From Bilophila wadsworthia ATCC 49260 (GTDB taxonomy: Bacteria > Desulfobacterota > Desulfovibrionia > Desulfovibrionales > Desulfovibrionaceae), in the NCBI RefSeq assembly GCF_000701705.1, contig NZ_JNJP01000115.1, positions 1 through 8,291 of the forward strand: a stretch of DNA of 8,291 nucleotides. The letters are read 5' to 3'. Under the pieces are notes generated by a model that was not told where the DNA came from, searched no databases, and saw nothing but the letters and a program-made list of their open reading frames with translations. The position numbers and the translations under genes were made by a program. Below are positions 1 to 6,598 of the stretch, piece after piece; the first letter of the stretch is position 1, and every line of letters starts with the position of its first letter.

Positions 1-30
1 GGAAGGGACTTTCTCCAGAAAGTCCCTTCC
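1..30. terminator. Hairpin at left edge, probable terminator, truncated
   Basis: Positions 1-14 and 17-30 are perfect inverted repeats of 14 bp around a 2-base centre (CC). The core is ACTTTCT-CC-AGAAAGT. The right arm continues into C/T-rich sequence, so the left arm probably extends beyond the window. There is no T-run after the stem, only C-rich pyrimidines. The same core design recurs in the hairpin at 8175-8230. It probably ends an upstream transcript, or attenuates transcription between an upstream gene and pylSn. Confidence 0.6.
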
Positions 31-100
31 TCCCCTCCCCAATCTCCCGCTTCCCCTCCCCACATCTTCCTTTCCTTCCACACTCAAAAGCGAGATCGCC
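31..100 (+). promoter_or_regulatory. Pyrimidine-rich leader of pylSn
   Basis: Nearly all bases from 31 to about 80 are C or T. I see no convincing -35/-10 pair. The ribosome site before pylSn is weak, with only GAGAT at 91-95 close to the start. The promoter of the pyl genes is therefore probably upstream of the window, with transcription passing through the hairpin at 1-30, or it is a non-sigma70 promoter that I cannot recognise. Confidence 0.35.
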
Positions 101-457
101 ATGAGTGAAACGCCCACTACGCGCCCGGCTCCAAAGCAGCGCACCTACCGCAAAAATCAGTTTCTTTTCGCCCTGATCGGCAAGATGAAGCTGTGGCCTT
201 CTCGGAAGGGCATCCTCCACGGCATCCGGACAATGGAAATCGCGGGCGACCACGCCGTGATCACCACGCACTGCGGCAGGACCTTCACCGTGCGCGATTC
301 CCGCACCTCAAGGGCCAGCCGATGGCTCCGCAACAAGATATTCGCGGATCCGTGTCCGATTTGTGCCATCCCCGAATGGAAACTCAAGAAATATCAGGGA
401 ACCGTGTTCCGCAAAAAGTCCGGCGCGATCCTGCGTGCGGAGGGAGGCGGGCAATGA
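101..457 (+). CDS. pylSn: PylSn, tRNA-Pyl-binding N-terminal part of split pyrrolysyl-tRNA synthetase
   Basis: This is a 118-aa protein matching the N-terminal tRNA-binding domain that archaea carry fused to the synthetase; in bacteria it is a separate protein. It binds the T arm and variable loop of tRNA-Pyl and aids charging by PylSc. Visible family motifs are LWPSRKGILHGI (about residues 31-42), SRASRWLRNK (about 70-79) and CPICAIPEWKL (85-95). His40, Cys58, Cys85 and Cys88 have the same spacing (18, 27, 3) as the zinc ligands His24, Cys42, Cys69 and Cys72 of the Methanosarcina mazei enzyme, so a bound zinc is expected. Residues 1-20 are a basic tail of low complexity. The gene comes before pylSc, unlike Desulfitobacterium, where pylSn is last. 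The stop overlaps the pylSc start in ATGA, indicating coupled translation. Confidence 0.92.
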   Translation: MSETPTTRPAPKQRTYRKNQFLFALIGKMKLWPSRKGILHGIRTMEIAGDHAVITTHCGRTFTVRDSRTSRASRWLRNKIFADPCPICAIPEWKLKKYQGTVFRKKSGAILRAEGGGQ

Positions 458-1290
458 TCTTCAGCGAAGAACAGCAACGGCGGCTTGGCGAACTCGGCGC
501 GGCGTCCGAAGACCTGCAAGCCGGGTTTGCGGACAGCGCAGAGCGTAACCGTGCCTTCCAGCGCCTTGAGTCCCGGCTCGTCACGGAGCAGCACGAACGC
601 CTCGATGCCCTGTGCGAAGGCCCACGCAGGCCGTTTATTCTGGAACTGGAGGAACGCCTTTCCGCCGTTCTGCGCACGGCGGGTTTCCTTCAGGTGCATA
701 CTCCGATCATCCTGTCCCGCGCACGCCTCGAAAAAATGGGCGTATTCGATGGTTCGATCATGGAAAAACAGGTGTTCTGGATCGACTCCAAACGCTGCCT
801 GAGGCCCATGCTGGCACCGCATCTGTATGAATACATGCGCGAAGTCGGAAGACTACGCCCCCGCCCGGTACGGCTGTTCGAGGTCGGCCCGTGCTTCCGC
901 CGCGAGACGCAGGGACAACGCCACGCCAACGAATTCACCATGCTGAACCTTGTGGAAATGGGCTTGCCCGAAGGTACGGACCTCAATGCACGTCTGCGCG
1001 AACTCGGCGCGATGGTACTTGATGCCGCCGGGATCGAGGGCTGGCGCATGACGGACGAGGATTCCGCCGTTTATGGCGAAACTTCGGATTTTGTGGACAA
1101 AAACGGTATGGAGCTGGCGTCCTCCGCCCTTGGCCCTCACCCGCTTGATGCGGCTTGGGGCATCATGGAGAACTGGGTGGGCATCGGGTTCGGCCTTGAG
1201 CGCCTTACGATGGCCGCGACCGGGGAAAGCACGATGGCGAAAACCGGACGGAGCCTCTCCTACCTTCACGGGATACGGTTACGGATATGA
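454..1290 (+). CDS. pylSc: PylSc, catalytic part of pyrrolysyl-tRNA synthetase
   Basis: This 278-aa class II aminoacyl-tRNA synthetase core activates pyrrolysine with ATP and transfers it to tRNA-Pyl (CUA anticodon). The frame is open upstream to 193, but ATG 454 is chosen because AGGGAGG (441-447) sits 6 bases before it, it overlaps the pylSn stop, and the length fits bacterial PylSc (close to 290 aa). Class II motif 2 is GPCFRRET (145-152) and motif 3 is GIGFGLERL (243-251). Pyrrolysine-pocket residues of the M. mazei enzyme are conserved: L305/Y306 are L124/Y125, N346 is N165, Y384 is Y207 and W417 is W241. Two positions differ: L309 is M128 and C348 is V167. Both changes also occur, as I recall, in Desulfitobacterium PylSc, so they look typical of bacteria. 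The gene overlaps pylB by ATGA. Confidence 0.96.
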   Translation: MIFSEEQQRRLGELGAASEDLQAGFADSAERNRAFQRLESRLVTEQHERLDALCEGPRRPFILELEERLSAVLRTAGFLQVHTPIILSRARLEKMGVFDGSIMEKQVFWIDSKRCLRPMLAPHLYEYMREVGRLRPRPVRLFEVGPCFRRETQGQRHANEFTMLNLVEMGLPEGTDLNARLRELGAMVLDAAGIEGWRMTDEDSAVYGETSDFVDKNGMELASSALGPHPLDAAWGIMENWVGIGFGLERLTMAATGESTMAKTGRSLSYLHGIRLRI

Positions 1291-2339
1291 AAGCAGCAAT
1301 ATGCCAGCCCCAGATGGGTAAAGAGGCCTTGCTCGGCCTCCTGTCCGCGAAATCGGAGGGGGAGCGGGCGTTTGTCTTTGACGCGGCACGGGAAGCGCGG
1401 CACAGGGCGTTCGGCAACAAGGTGTTTTTGTACGGCTTCCTGTATCTGAGCACCCATTGCCGGAATGACTGTGCTTTTTGCCAGTACCGGAGGAGCAATT
1501 CATCCCTTGAACGTTACCGCAAGCCGCCCGGGGAAATGCTCGAAGCGGCCGGGCGCCTCGCGGCGGATGGGGTACACCTGCTCGATCTGACCTTGGGGGA
1601 AGATCCGTATTATGTGGAGCCCGCCGGATTCCATCGGCTGTTGGAGCTGGTATCAGCCCTCAAGGAAACCACCGGGCTGCCGATCATGGTGTCTCCGGGC
1701 GTGCTTTCGGCGGAACAGCTCGTACGGCTCCGTGAGGCCGGGGCGGACTGGTACGCCTGTTATCAGGAGACGCACAACCGGGATTTGTTCACGCGTTTGC
1801 GTCTGGAGCAGGATTATGATCGCCGGAAGCGCACGCGCCTTGAGGCGGCGGGGTGCGGCCTGCTCGCCGAGGACGGCCTGCTCACGGGCGTAGGTGAATC
1901 GGCGGAGGATTTGGCGGATTCGATTCTCGATATGGCGCGTGAACCGCTGGATCAGGTTCGGGCCATGAGCTATGTGCCGCACGAATCGACGTTCCCATCC
2001 ACAGCCGGGGACACGCTTGAAGAGCGCCGCGCGCACGAATTGCTGGCCATTGCCGCGATGCGGCTGGTTATGGAAGATCGGTTGATCCCGGCCTCTCTGG
2101 ATGTGGATGGCCTCGAAGGTTTGGCGATGCGGCTCAAGGCTGGGGCGAACGTGGTGACGTCCATCGTGCCTTCCGGTTGCGGCCTTGCGGGTGTGGCCTC
2201 CAAAGACCTCGATATCGAGAATCAGCGCAGGAGCGTTGCCGCTGTCGTCAGACAGCTTGGGGTACTCGGGCTCGAACCCGCCTTGCCCGGCGAGTATCGC
2301 GCATGGGTCGAGCAGCGGAGGCGGGGAGAAGAGCGGTAA
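1287..2339 (+). CDS. pylB: PylB, radical SAM 3-methylornithine synthase
   Basis: This 350-aa radical S-adenosylmethionine enzyme rearranges L-lysine to (3R)-3-methyl-D-ornithine, the first step of pyrrolysine synthesis. The [4Fe-4S]-binding motif is THCRNDCAFCQYR, with Cys58, Cys62 and Cys65 in CxxxCxxC spacing. The protein resembles the biotin synthase/HydE group in layout: a short helical N-terminus, then a TIM-barrel core (residues about 45-300). Length matches archaeal PylB (about 350 aa). The start codon overlaps the pylSc stop (ATGA) and has no clear ribosome site of its own, so translation probably depends on ribosomes finishing pylSc. Product assignment is firm from the motif plus position between pylSc and pylC. 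Confidence 0.96.
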   Translation: MKAAICQPQMGKEALLGLLSAKSEGERAFVFDAAREARHRAFGNKVFLYGFLYLSTHCRNDCAFCQYRRSNSSLERYRKPPGEMLEAAGRLAADGVHLLDLTLGEDPYYVEPAGFHRLLELVSALKETTGLPIMVSPGVLSAEQLVRLREAGADWYACYQETHNRDLFTRLRLEQDYDRRKRTRLEAAGCGLLAEDGLLTGVGESAEDLADSILDMAREPLDQVRAMSYVPHESTFPSTAGDTLEERRAHELLAIAAMRLVMEDRLIPASLDVDGLEGLAMRLKAGANVVTSIVPSGCGLAGVASKDLDIENQRRSVAAVVRQLGVLGLEPALPGEYRAWVEQRRRGEER

Positions 2340-2363
2340 ACGGACTTTTTTGGGGGAGGGGGA

Positions 2364-2482
2364 CGCCGGAAGATCGCTCCGGCGCAGGCTTAAAGGTTGG
2401 TGCTGCGGAAATGACGTATGCGTGAGCCGGGACGACCCCAAGTCCGAGGCCAACCGGGAACAGGAATGGGGTGTGATCCCGG
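2364..2482 (+). other. Two intercistronic hairpins between pylB and pylC
   Basis: The 174-base spacer holds two inverted repeats. Hairpin 1 pairs CGCCGGA (2364-2370) with TCCGGCG (2378-2384) over a 7-base loop. Hairpin 2 pairs CCGGGA (2427-2432) with TCCCGG (2477-2482), then ACCCC (2435-2439) with GGGGT (2468-2472) across a small internal loop. Neither has a T-run, so they are more likely RNA processing or stability elements than terminators. A pylC-frame ATG at 2418 adds 32 residues that match nothing in PylC and is rejected as the start. Confidence 0.4.
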
Positions 2483-2513
2483 GGACAGGAAGTTTCTTGA
2501 GGGCGGTGGTCGA

Positions 2514-3692
2514 ATGCGGGTAACGATAGTCGGCGGCGGATTGCAGGGCGTGGAGTTGTGCTGGCTGGCGCGGAAGGCCGGTTGGGGGACGTTGCTTGTG
2601 GATGAAAGGCCCGCGCCTCCGGCGTTGCGGCTGGCGGATGTTTTCGCCCAATGCGACGTGACGAAGCTGGGCGGTTCCGGCGTCTTGACACGGAAAGTGG
2701 AACACCAGATTTTGGGGACTGACATCGTGATCCCCGCACTGGAAAATGCCGCCGCGCTTGCCGCGCTCGACGGCTGGTGTGCCCGTGAAGGCATGTTGTT
2801 CGCCTTTGATCCCTTCGCCTACGAGGTCACCTCCTCCAAACTGAGGAGCCGCGACCTTTTCCTGCGCTGCGGTACGCCGATCCCGCAACCTGCGGCAAGA
2901 GCGGATACAAGGGTATTTCCGATCATAGCCAAGCCCTCGGAAGGCAGCGGCAGCCGGGGCGTCCGTCTGCTCAGCGATGAAGCCGAACTGCGTGCCTATA
3001 TTCCTGAGGGATTCGATGCCGAGGGATGGGTTTTGGAATCGTACTGCCCCGGTCCGTCCTTTTCATTGGAGATATGTGGAACACCCGGAAACTACAGAAT
3101 CTTTCAGGTGACGGACCTGCTCATGGACGAAGCCTTCGATTGCCGGGGCGTGGTTGCGCCCACCGGCTCTTCACCGTCCTTCGTGCGAGAGATGGAAGCC
3201 GCATTGCTTAATCTTGCTGAAATGTTGCGGTTGCACGGGCTGATGGATTTGGAAGTGATCCAGGCTCCAGAAGGTATGCGCGTACTGGAAATAGATGCCC
3301 GTTTCCCGAGCCAGACGCCCACGGCTGTATGGCTGTCCACGGGCGTCAACCTCGCGGAACATCTGGCGGCCTGCTTTTTTCCCTATGCTCCGGGGTCCGG
3401 CCTTGGCGCACCACGCTTCGCCCGGTATGAACATGTCCTTTGTAAAGACGGCGGGCTGCATTTTCTCGGTGAGCACATCATGGGGCAGTTCGGCCCTCTG
3501 GAGCCGGTAAACGGTTTTTGTGGGGCCGATGAAGCGCTTGTTGGCGGAAGCCTGCTTTCAGGTTCGTGGGCCGCAACCCTGATGTTCGCGGGACAGAACG
3601 CGGAAGACGTGGCATCACGCCGCAGCGACTGCATAGAGCATCTGCGAGAATTGGCGGAGAGGCAGACTGGAAAAACAATTTTTAAAGGATAA
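2514..3692 (+). CDS. pylC: PylC, ATP-grasp 3-methylornithine-lysine ligase
   Basis: This 392-aa ATP-grasp enzyme joins 3-methyl-D-ornithine to the epsilon-amino group of L-lysine, using ATP, to give 3-methylornithyl-N6-lysine. The N-terminus is a Rossmann-like fold with VGGGLQG (6-12). The ATP-grasp nucleotide-binding segment is IIAKPSEGSGSRGV (137-150). The metal/ATP-binding segment is VLEIDARFPSQTP (257-269), followed by STGVN (275-279). ATG 2514 is chosen over the in-frame ATG 2418 because the fold begins directly at MRVTIVGGG. Its ribosome site is only fair (GAGGG, 2499-2503, 10 bases away). The protein is slightly longer than archaeal PylC (about 360 aa), mostly through the C-terminal tail after residue 370. 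It lies 174 bases after pylB. Confidence 0.95.
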   Translation: MRVTIVGGGLQGVELCWLARKAGWGTLLVDERPAPPALRLADVFAQCDVTKLGGSGVLTRKVEHQILGTDIVIPALENAAALAALDGWCAREGMLFAFDPFAYEVTSSKLRSRDLFLRCGTPIPQPAARADTRVFPIIAKPSEGSGSRGVRLLSDEAELRAYIPEGFDAEGWVLESYCPGPSFSLEICGTPGNYRIFQVTDLLMDEAFDCRGVVAPTGSSPSFVREMEAALLNLAEMLRLHGLMDLEVIQAPEGMRVLEIDARFPSQTPTAVWLSTGVNLAEHLAACFFPYAPGSGLGAPRFARYEHVLCKDGGLHFLGEHIMGQFGPLEPVNGFCGADEALVGGSLLSGSWAATLMFAGQNAEDVASRRSDCIEHLRELAERQTGKTIFKG

Positions 3693-4060
3693 CTTGAAGA
3701 TTGGAGAACAGCACCGGAATACATAACCATGCTTGCCGGTTGCAACGGTTGGTTCGCTCATGCCATCATGCCGTCTGTCTCTAATCCGGTGCCCTTCATG
3801 ATGCAGCGTGCCGTCGCTCTTCTTCCTGTTGTGAGGCACGGTTTCCCCTGCATCTTCTCAGCACCGGAGAAAACCTTTGCTGAAATTCCGCTCCCGGCAT
3901 ATTCTTTTCTCCATCTATATGTGTAGTGTGATTTCCTCCGCGTCGCCTTTCCACTCGCCGAAAGTTTTGGAGAAAAGAAAGGAGGGCGTGGGGAATTTAA
4001 GCTTTTCTTCAGAGGAGGGCTCTTTCCCTTTTCTGTTTCACGTTATCCCAAGGAGCATTT
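3693..4060 (+). promoter_or_regulatory. Long structured gap before pylD, possible promoter or leader
   Basis: This 368-base stretch interrupts an otherwise tight gene set. The 10-mer CAGCACCGGA occurs at 3709-3718 and 3859-3868. Its partner TCCGGTGC lies between them at 3785-3792 and could pair with either copy. Other stems are CATCATG (3764-3770) with CATGATG (3797-3803), and CGTGCC (3807-3812) with GGCACG (3835-3840). A weak promoter candidate is TTGCTG (3877-3882), 17 bases, TATTCT (3900-3905). The pylD ribosome site AAGGAG (4050-4055) is good, 5 bases from the ATG. A 65-codon open frame at 3729-3926 has no ribosome site and no recognisable features, so it is not called. Confidence 0.4.
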
Positions 4061-4882
4061 ATGACCCGGCTGACGGAAAACGATATTGCCGGCATAGAAG
4101 CGGAATGGGCCACCTATGAAAGGCGGCTTGAGGAACTAACGGGCGACGATCTGCTGACACTGGCGGCCCGGACACTTGGCATCGATCCCGAAACCGCCCG
4201 CTCAGGCGTGCGGGAATTGCGGGTAGGCGCGATTCCGATTTCATCCGGGGAAGGGCTTATCGGGGGGTTCGCGGACTCGCTGGCTTCCATTGCCGGGCAT
4301 CTTGGCTTCGAGGCCGATGTGCTTCCGGCTGATGTGCCCGGTTTTCAGCTCGCCAAGAGCGGCGGATTTGATCTGTTCATCTGGGCCGATGACGATACGT
4401 ATCTCGCTGAGAACATTCTTACTGGCACCGTGGGCGAAAACGGTCGGGCCACGGGGCGCGGGTTCGCCACCGCCCTGATCCGCATGGCGGCGCGAAAGAG
4501 GCTGGACAAGCGGGCTCTCGTGCTTGGAGCCGGACCTGTGGGCTGTGCGGGTGCGGAGACGCTGGCCTTGGCGGGCTATGAGGTTTTTCTCTGCGACATG
4601 GATGGGGAAAAGGCCCGCGCCGCTTGCGGGGCGCTCTCCGGCTGTACTCCCTGCACACCGGATGACCTGTCCGGATTGCCGTTGTTCGAGTGCCTGCTCG
4701 ACGCGGCGCCGACCAACGACTTTTTCCCCTTGGATCGGCTTGCCGCCGGAGCGTGCATTTCGGCTCCCTGCGTGCCTTGCATATGGACTCTCCGGGCGCC
4801 GGAAGGCGCAAGCGTCTGGCACGATCCCCTTCAGCTCGGCACGGCTGTCATGCTTCTCGCCGCCGCATTCGGAAGGCCCTGA
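4061..4882 (+). CDS. pylD: PylD, pyrrolysine synthase (NAD-dependent dehydrogenase)
   Basis: This 273-aa enzyme performs the last step of pyrrolysine synthesis. It oxidises the terminal amine of 3-methylornithyl-N6-lysine to an aldehyde, which then cyclises with loss of water to pyrrolysine. The C-terminal half is a Rossmann domain with the dinucleotide loop VLGAGPVGCAG (154-164). The N-terminal half contains the PylD-typical ADDDTYLAENI (109-119) and NGRATGRGF (127-135) segments. Length matches the family (about 260-270 aa). It has its own strong ribosome site and may have its own promoter, since 368 bases separate it from pylC. It is followed after 68 bases by the iron-transporter gene on the same strand. 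Confidence 0.95.
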   Translation: MTRLTENDIAGIEAEWATYERRLEELTGDDLLTLAARTLGIDPETARSGVRELRVGAIPISSGEGLIGGFADSLASIAGHLGFEADVLPADVPGFQLAKSGGFDLFIWADDDTYLAENILTGTVGENGRATGRGFATALIRMAARKRLDKRALVLGAGPVGCAGAETLALAGYEVFLCDMDGEKARAACGALSGCTPCTPDDLSGLPLFECLLDAAPTNDFFPLDRLAAGACISAPCVPCIWTLRAPEGASVWHDPLQLGTAVMLLAAAFGRP

Positions 4883-4950
4883 CAGGCCCTTCTCAGTGAT
4901 TGCCATTTCCCGTGAAGCCGATTAGACCGGGGGCTTACGAGGAGGCGATT

Positions 4951-5817
4951 ATGAGAGAAGAGACGCTAGCCATTGTCCGCAGGATGCAGGACAACGAGGC
5001 CACTGACCAGCGCGTGTACGCGGCGCTGGCAAAACAGGCCAGTTTGCAGAAAAACAGCGAAATCCTTGAAAAGATGTCGCACGATGAAGGTCTGCATTGT
5101 GCGGTATGGGGCCGCTATACGGGGATTGAGGCCAAAGCCGACATGTTCCGGGTGTGGCTGTTCGTGGTGCTTGGGAAGATTTTTGGTCTCGTGTTCGTGA
5201 TCAATCTGATGGAAGGAGGAGAAGACGACTCCGCGGAAAATTACCGGAAGCTCATGGAGGAACTGCCCGAAGCCCGGAGCATCATGGAAGACGAGACCCG
5301 CCACGAGGCGCAGCTCGCGGCCATGATCCATGAGGAAAAGCTCAGCTATATCAGCTCGATGGTGCTTGGCCTCAACGACGCACTGGTGGAGCTGACCGGT
5401 GCTCTGGCCGGGTTCACGCTGGCCCTTAATGATAACCGCATGGTCGGCATGGCCGGGTTCATTACTGGGGTGGCGGCGACGCTGTCGATGGCGGCTTCCG
5501 AGTATCTCTCTAAAAAGGCTGACACGTCGGAAAAGCACCCGCTCAAGGCGGCGGTGTATACCGGCGTGGCCTACATGATCACCGTGGCGTTCCTGCTGCT
5601 GCCCTACATCGTGTTCGAGAGCCCACTGGTGGCTCTGGGATTCTGTCTGTTCGACGCGGCACTGATCATTTTGGGCTTTACCTATTTCGTGTCCGTGGTG
5701 CGGAAGGAATCGTTCGTGCGCGGTTTCACTGAGATGATTACCATCAGTTTCAGCGTGGCGGGTATTTCTTTCCTGATAGGCTGGGCGGCTCGGAGCTGGT
5801 TGAACATTGACATGTGA
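4951..5817 (+). CDS. Ferritin-like/VIT1 fusion membrane iron transporter (MbfA type)
   Basis: This 288-aa protein joins an N-terminal erythrin/rubrerythrin-like four-helix domain (about 1-130) to a C-terminal VIT1/CCC1 transporter domain (about 135-288). Candidate diiron ligands are Glu16, Glu46/His49 in DEGLH, Glu88 or nearby, and Glu115/His118 in DETRH. The VIT1 signature LGLNDALVELTGALAG spans 139-154. About five hydrophobic segments follow (roughly 135-159, 164-187, 200-222, 225-250, 258-284). Relatives such as bacterial MbfA export ferrous iron at the inner membrane, and some VIT1 proteins also move manganese; the substrate here is inferred. ATG 4951 is chosen over ATG 4900 because GAGGAGG (4939-4945) precedes it by 5 bases and the ferritin-like helix begins there. 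It lies 68 bases after pylD with no terminator seen between. Confidence 0.9.
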   Translation: MREETLAIVRRMQDNEATDQRVYAALAKQASLQKNSEILEKMSHDEGLHCAVWGRYTGIEAKADMFRVWLFVVLGKIFGLVFVINLMEGGEDDSAENYRKLMEELPEARSIMEDETRHEAQLAAMIHEEKLSYISSMVLGLNDALVELTGALAGFTLALNDNRMVGMAGFITGVAATLSMAASEYLSKKADTSEKHPLKAAVYTGVAYMITVAFLLLPYIVFESPLVALGFCLFDAALIILGFTYFVSVVRKESFVRGFTEMITISFSVAGISFLIGWAARSWLNIDM

Positions 5818-6052
5818 GCGACTTAATCTGAGATTGATTTTTAAGGTGTCACAGAAAAGGCTCCCTTATGGGAGAGGGGCGGCGGCAGGTTTTGGAAAAT
5901 GCCGTTTGAGACATGAACCAAGGTTCCCTTGACGGTTCATGCTGAAACTGCGGAGCCTCTCGCCACTTCCAAAAGCATTACATCTCTTTAGAATGACACA
6001 ATTTTTATACGACACTTGATTTTTGGAAGGTTCTGTTTCGAAGCAATAAACG
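5818..6052. other. Non-coding stretch with nested inverted repeats
   Basis: I see no gene. Inverted repeats include CATGAACC (5912-5919) with GGTTCATG (5934-5941), enclosing AAGG/CCTT (5920-5923/5927-5930). Others are TTTTGGAA (5890-5897) with TTCCAAAA (5967-5974), and GGCTCC (5859-5864) with GGAGCC (5952-5957). Taken together, 5859-5974 could fold into an elongated RNA, or be a decayed small mobile repeat bounded by GTGTCA (near 5847) and TGACAC (near 5994). Neither reading is demonstrated. Confidence 0.3.
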
Positions 6053-6090
6053 CAAACAGCCCGCGACTCAGATACGTCTCGGGCTGTTTG
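6053..6090. terminator. Bidirectional intrinsic terminator
   Basis: CAAACAGCCCG (6053-6063) pairs perfectly with CGGGCTGTTTG (6080-6090) over 11 bp with a 16-base loop. T-rich sequence follows on both strands: GTTTGTTTC on the + strand and TTTGCGTTTATT on the minus strand. It lies 23 bases past the stop of the 127-aa minus-strand gene. It also faces readthrough from the iron-transporter gene, so it probably ends both converging transcripts. Confidence 0.75.
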
Positions 6091-6113
6091 TTTCAGCAAT
6101 GATGCTGAGAAAT

Positions 6114-6497
6114 TTACAGCTTTTCAGCTAGGGCGGAGAGGCACGAGCAAGTGTCCACCTTGAGATCAAGTCTCTTCAACGCCATCTTGATGCTGTTGAT
6201 GAAAATGACGACGTCCTCATAAGGAATGGTATAGGACGGCTGCTTGGCTTCAATGGCCTTGATGCAGGCGTCGAACAGTTCGTTCGTTTCCCAGCGGGGG
6301 TGGAAGCCGTCAATCGGATCGACGATACTCTTCATGCGGGCAACGACGTCGATCTGATGTTCATAGGTCGTATGGGGATAGAGGGCCTGCGCCATCTTGA
6401 CGAGGGCTGCGAACGCGTCGCGGTCAAACGGCGTCCCTTGCTCCTTACGAGCGTCAATTGCGTTACAAACAATAACTTCAAGTTCCTTGTTCGTCAT
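6114..6497 (-). CDS. Unrecognised 127-aa protein
   Basis: I do not recognise this family. The minus-strand frame is open from 6536, but the start is placed at 6497 because a near-ideal ribosome site AAAGGAGG (minus strand; 6506-6513) sits 8 bases before it. The protein looks soluble and largely helical, with no signal peptide or membrane segment. Visible landmarks are PFDRDAFAALV (23-33), YPHTTYEHQ (40-48) and DGFHPRWETNELFDA (63-77). A Cys pair lies near the end (CSC, 117-119). The strong ribosome site, a terminator just downstream and sustained coding-like composition support a real gene. It is convergent with the iron-transporter gene, and nothing here links it to pyrrolysine. Confidence 0.8.
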   Translation of the reverse strand: MTNKELEVIVCNAIDARKEQGTPFDRDAFAALVKMAQALYPHTTYEHQIDVVARMKSIVDPIDGFHPRWETNELFDACIKAIEAKQPSYTIPYEDVVIFINSIKMALKRLDLKVDTCSCLSALAEKL

Positions 6498-6536
6498 GAC
6501 CAAATCCTCCTTTGGCGGAATCTCTTTGACCTTCAC

Positions 6537-6564
6537 TACATAAGACTGAATAGCCCAGAGTCAA
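6537..6564 (-). promoter_or_regulatory. Candidate promoter of the 127-aa gene
   Basis: Read on the minus strand, TTGACT (6559-6564) matches five of six -35 bases. TATGTA (6537-6542) is a poor -10 after a 16-base spacer. It would give a leader of roughly 35 bases before the start at 6497. The -35 is good and the -10 weak, so a regulator may be needed, or the true -10 may differ. Confidence 0.4.
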
Positions 6565-6575
6565 CCGGATGGAGG

Positions 6576-6598
6576 CGGAAAAAAGGCCTTTTGTTCCG
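6576..6598. repeat. 23-bp dyad next to the promoter
   Basis: CGGAA (6576-6580) and TTCCG (6594-6598) flank the 12-bp palindrome AAAAGGCCTTTT (6581-6592). Only one base, G6593, breaks the symmetry. It is followed on the + strand by AACTTTTTT. It lies 12 bases upstream of the -35 of the 127-aa gene, where an activator site could be. It could also work as a + strand terminator, although no + strand transcript is evident here. Confidence 0.4.

Noticed and set aside
193..453. Upstream extension of the pylSc frame
   Set aside because: It overlaps pylSn in another frame. The ATG at 454 has a good ribosome site and gives the right family length.
2418..2513. 32-residue N-terminal extension of PylC
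   Set aside because: The extra residues have no family match, cover a hairpin region, and PylC's fold begins at the ATG at 2514.
1653..2888. 411-codon open frame on the minus strand
   Set aside because: It runs antisense to pylB and pylC, both of which have clear family motifs. High GC leaves long open frames on the opposite strand, and no ribosome site or family motif supports it.
3760..3812. tRNA-Pyl-like CTCTAAT loop
   Set aside because: Only three of five flanking anticodon-stem bases pair, and no T arm or acceptor stem could be built around it.
3729..3926. 65-codon + strand frame in the pylC-pylD gap
   Set aside because: No ribosome site, unremarkable composition, and it overlaps several inverted repeats that better fit a leader.
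5495..5525. CTCTAAA, identical to the tRNA-Pyl anticodon loop
   Set aside because: It lies in frame inside the VIT1 domain coding sequence and its flanks do not pair.
5846..5998. Miniature transposable element with GTGTCA/TGACAC ends
   Set aside because: The terminal match is only about six bases and no convincing target duplication flanks it, so it is not called as a mobile element.
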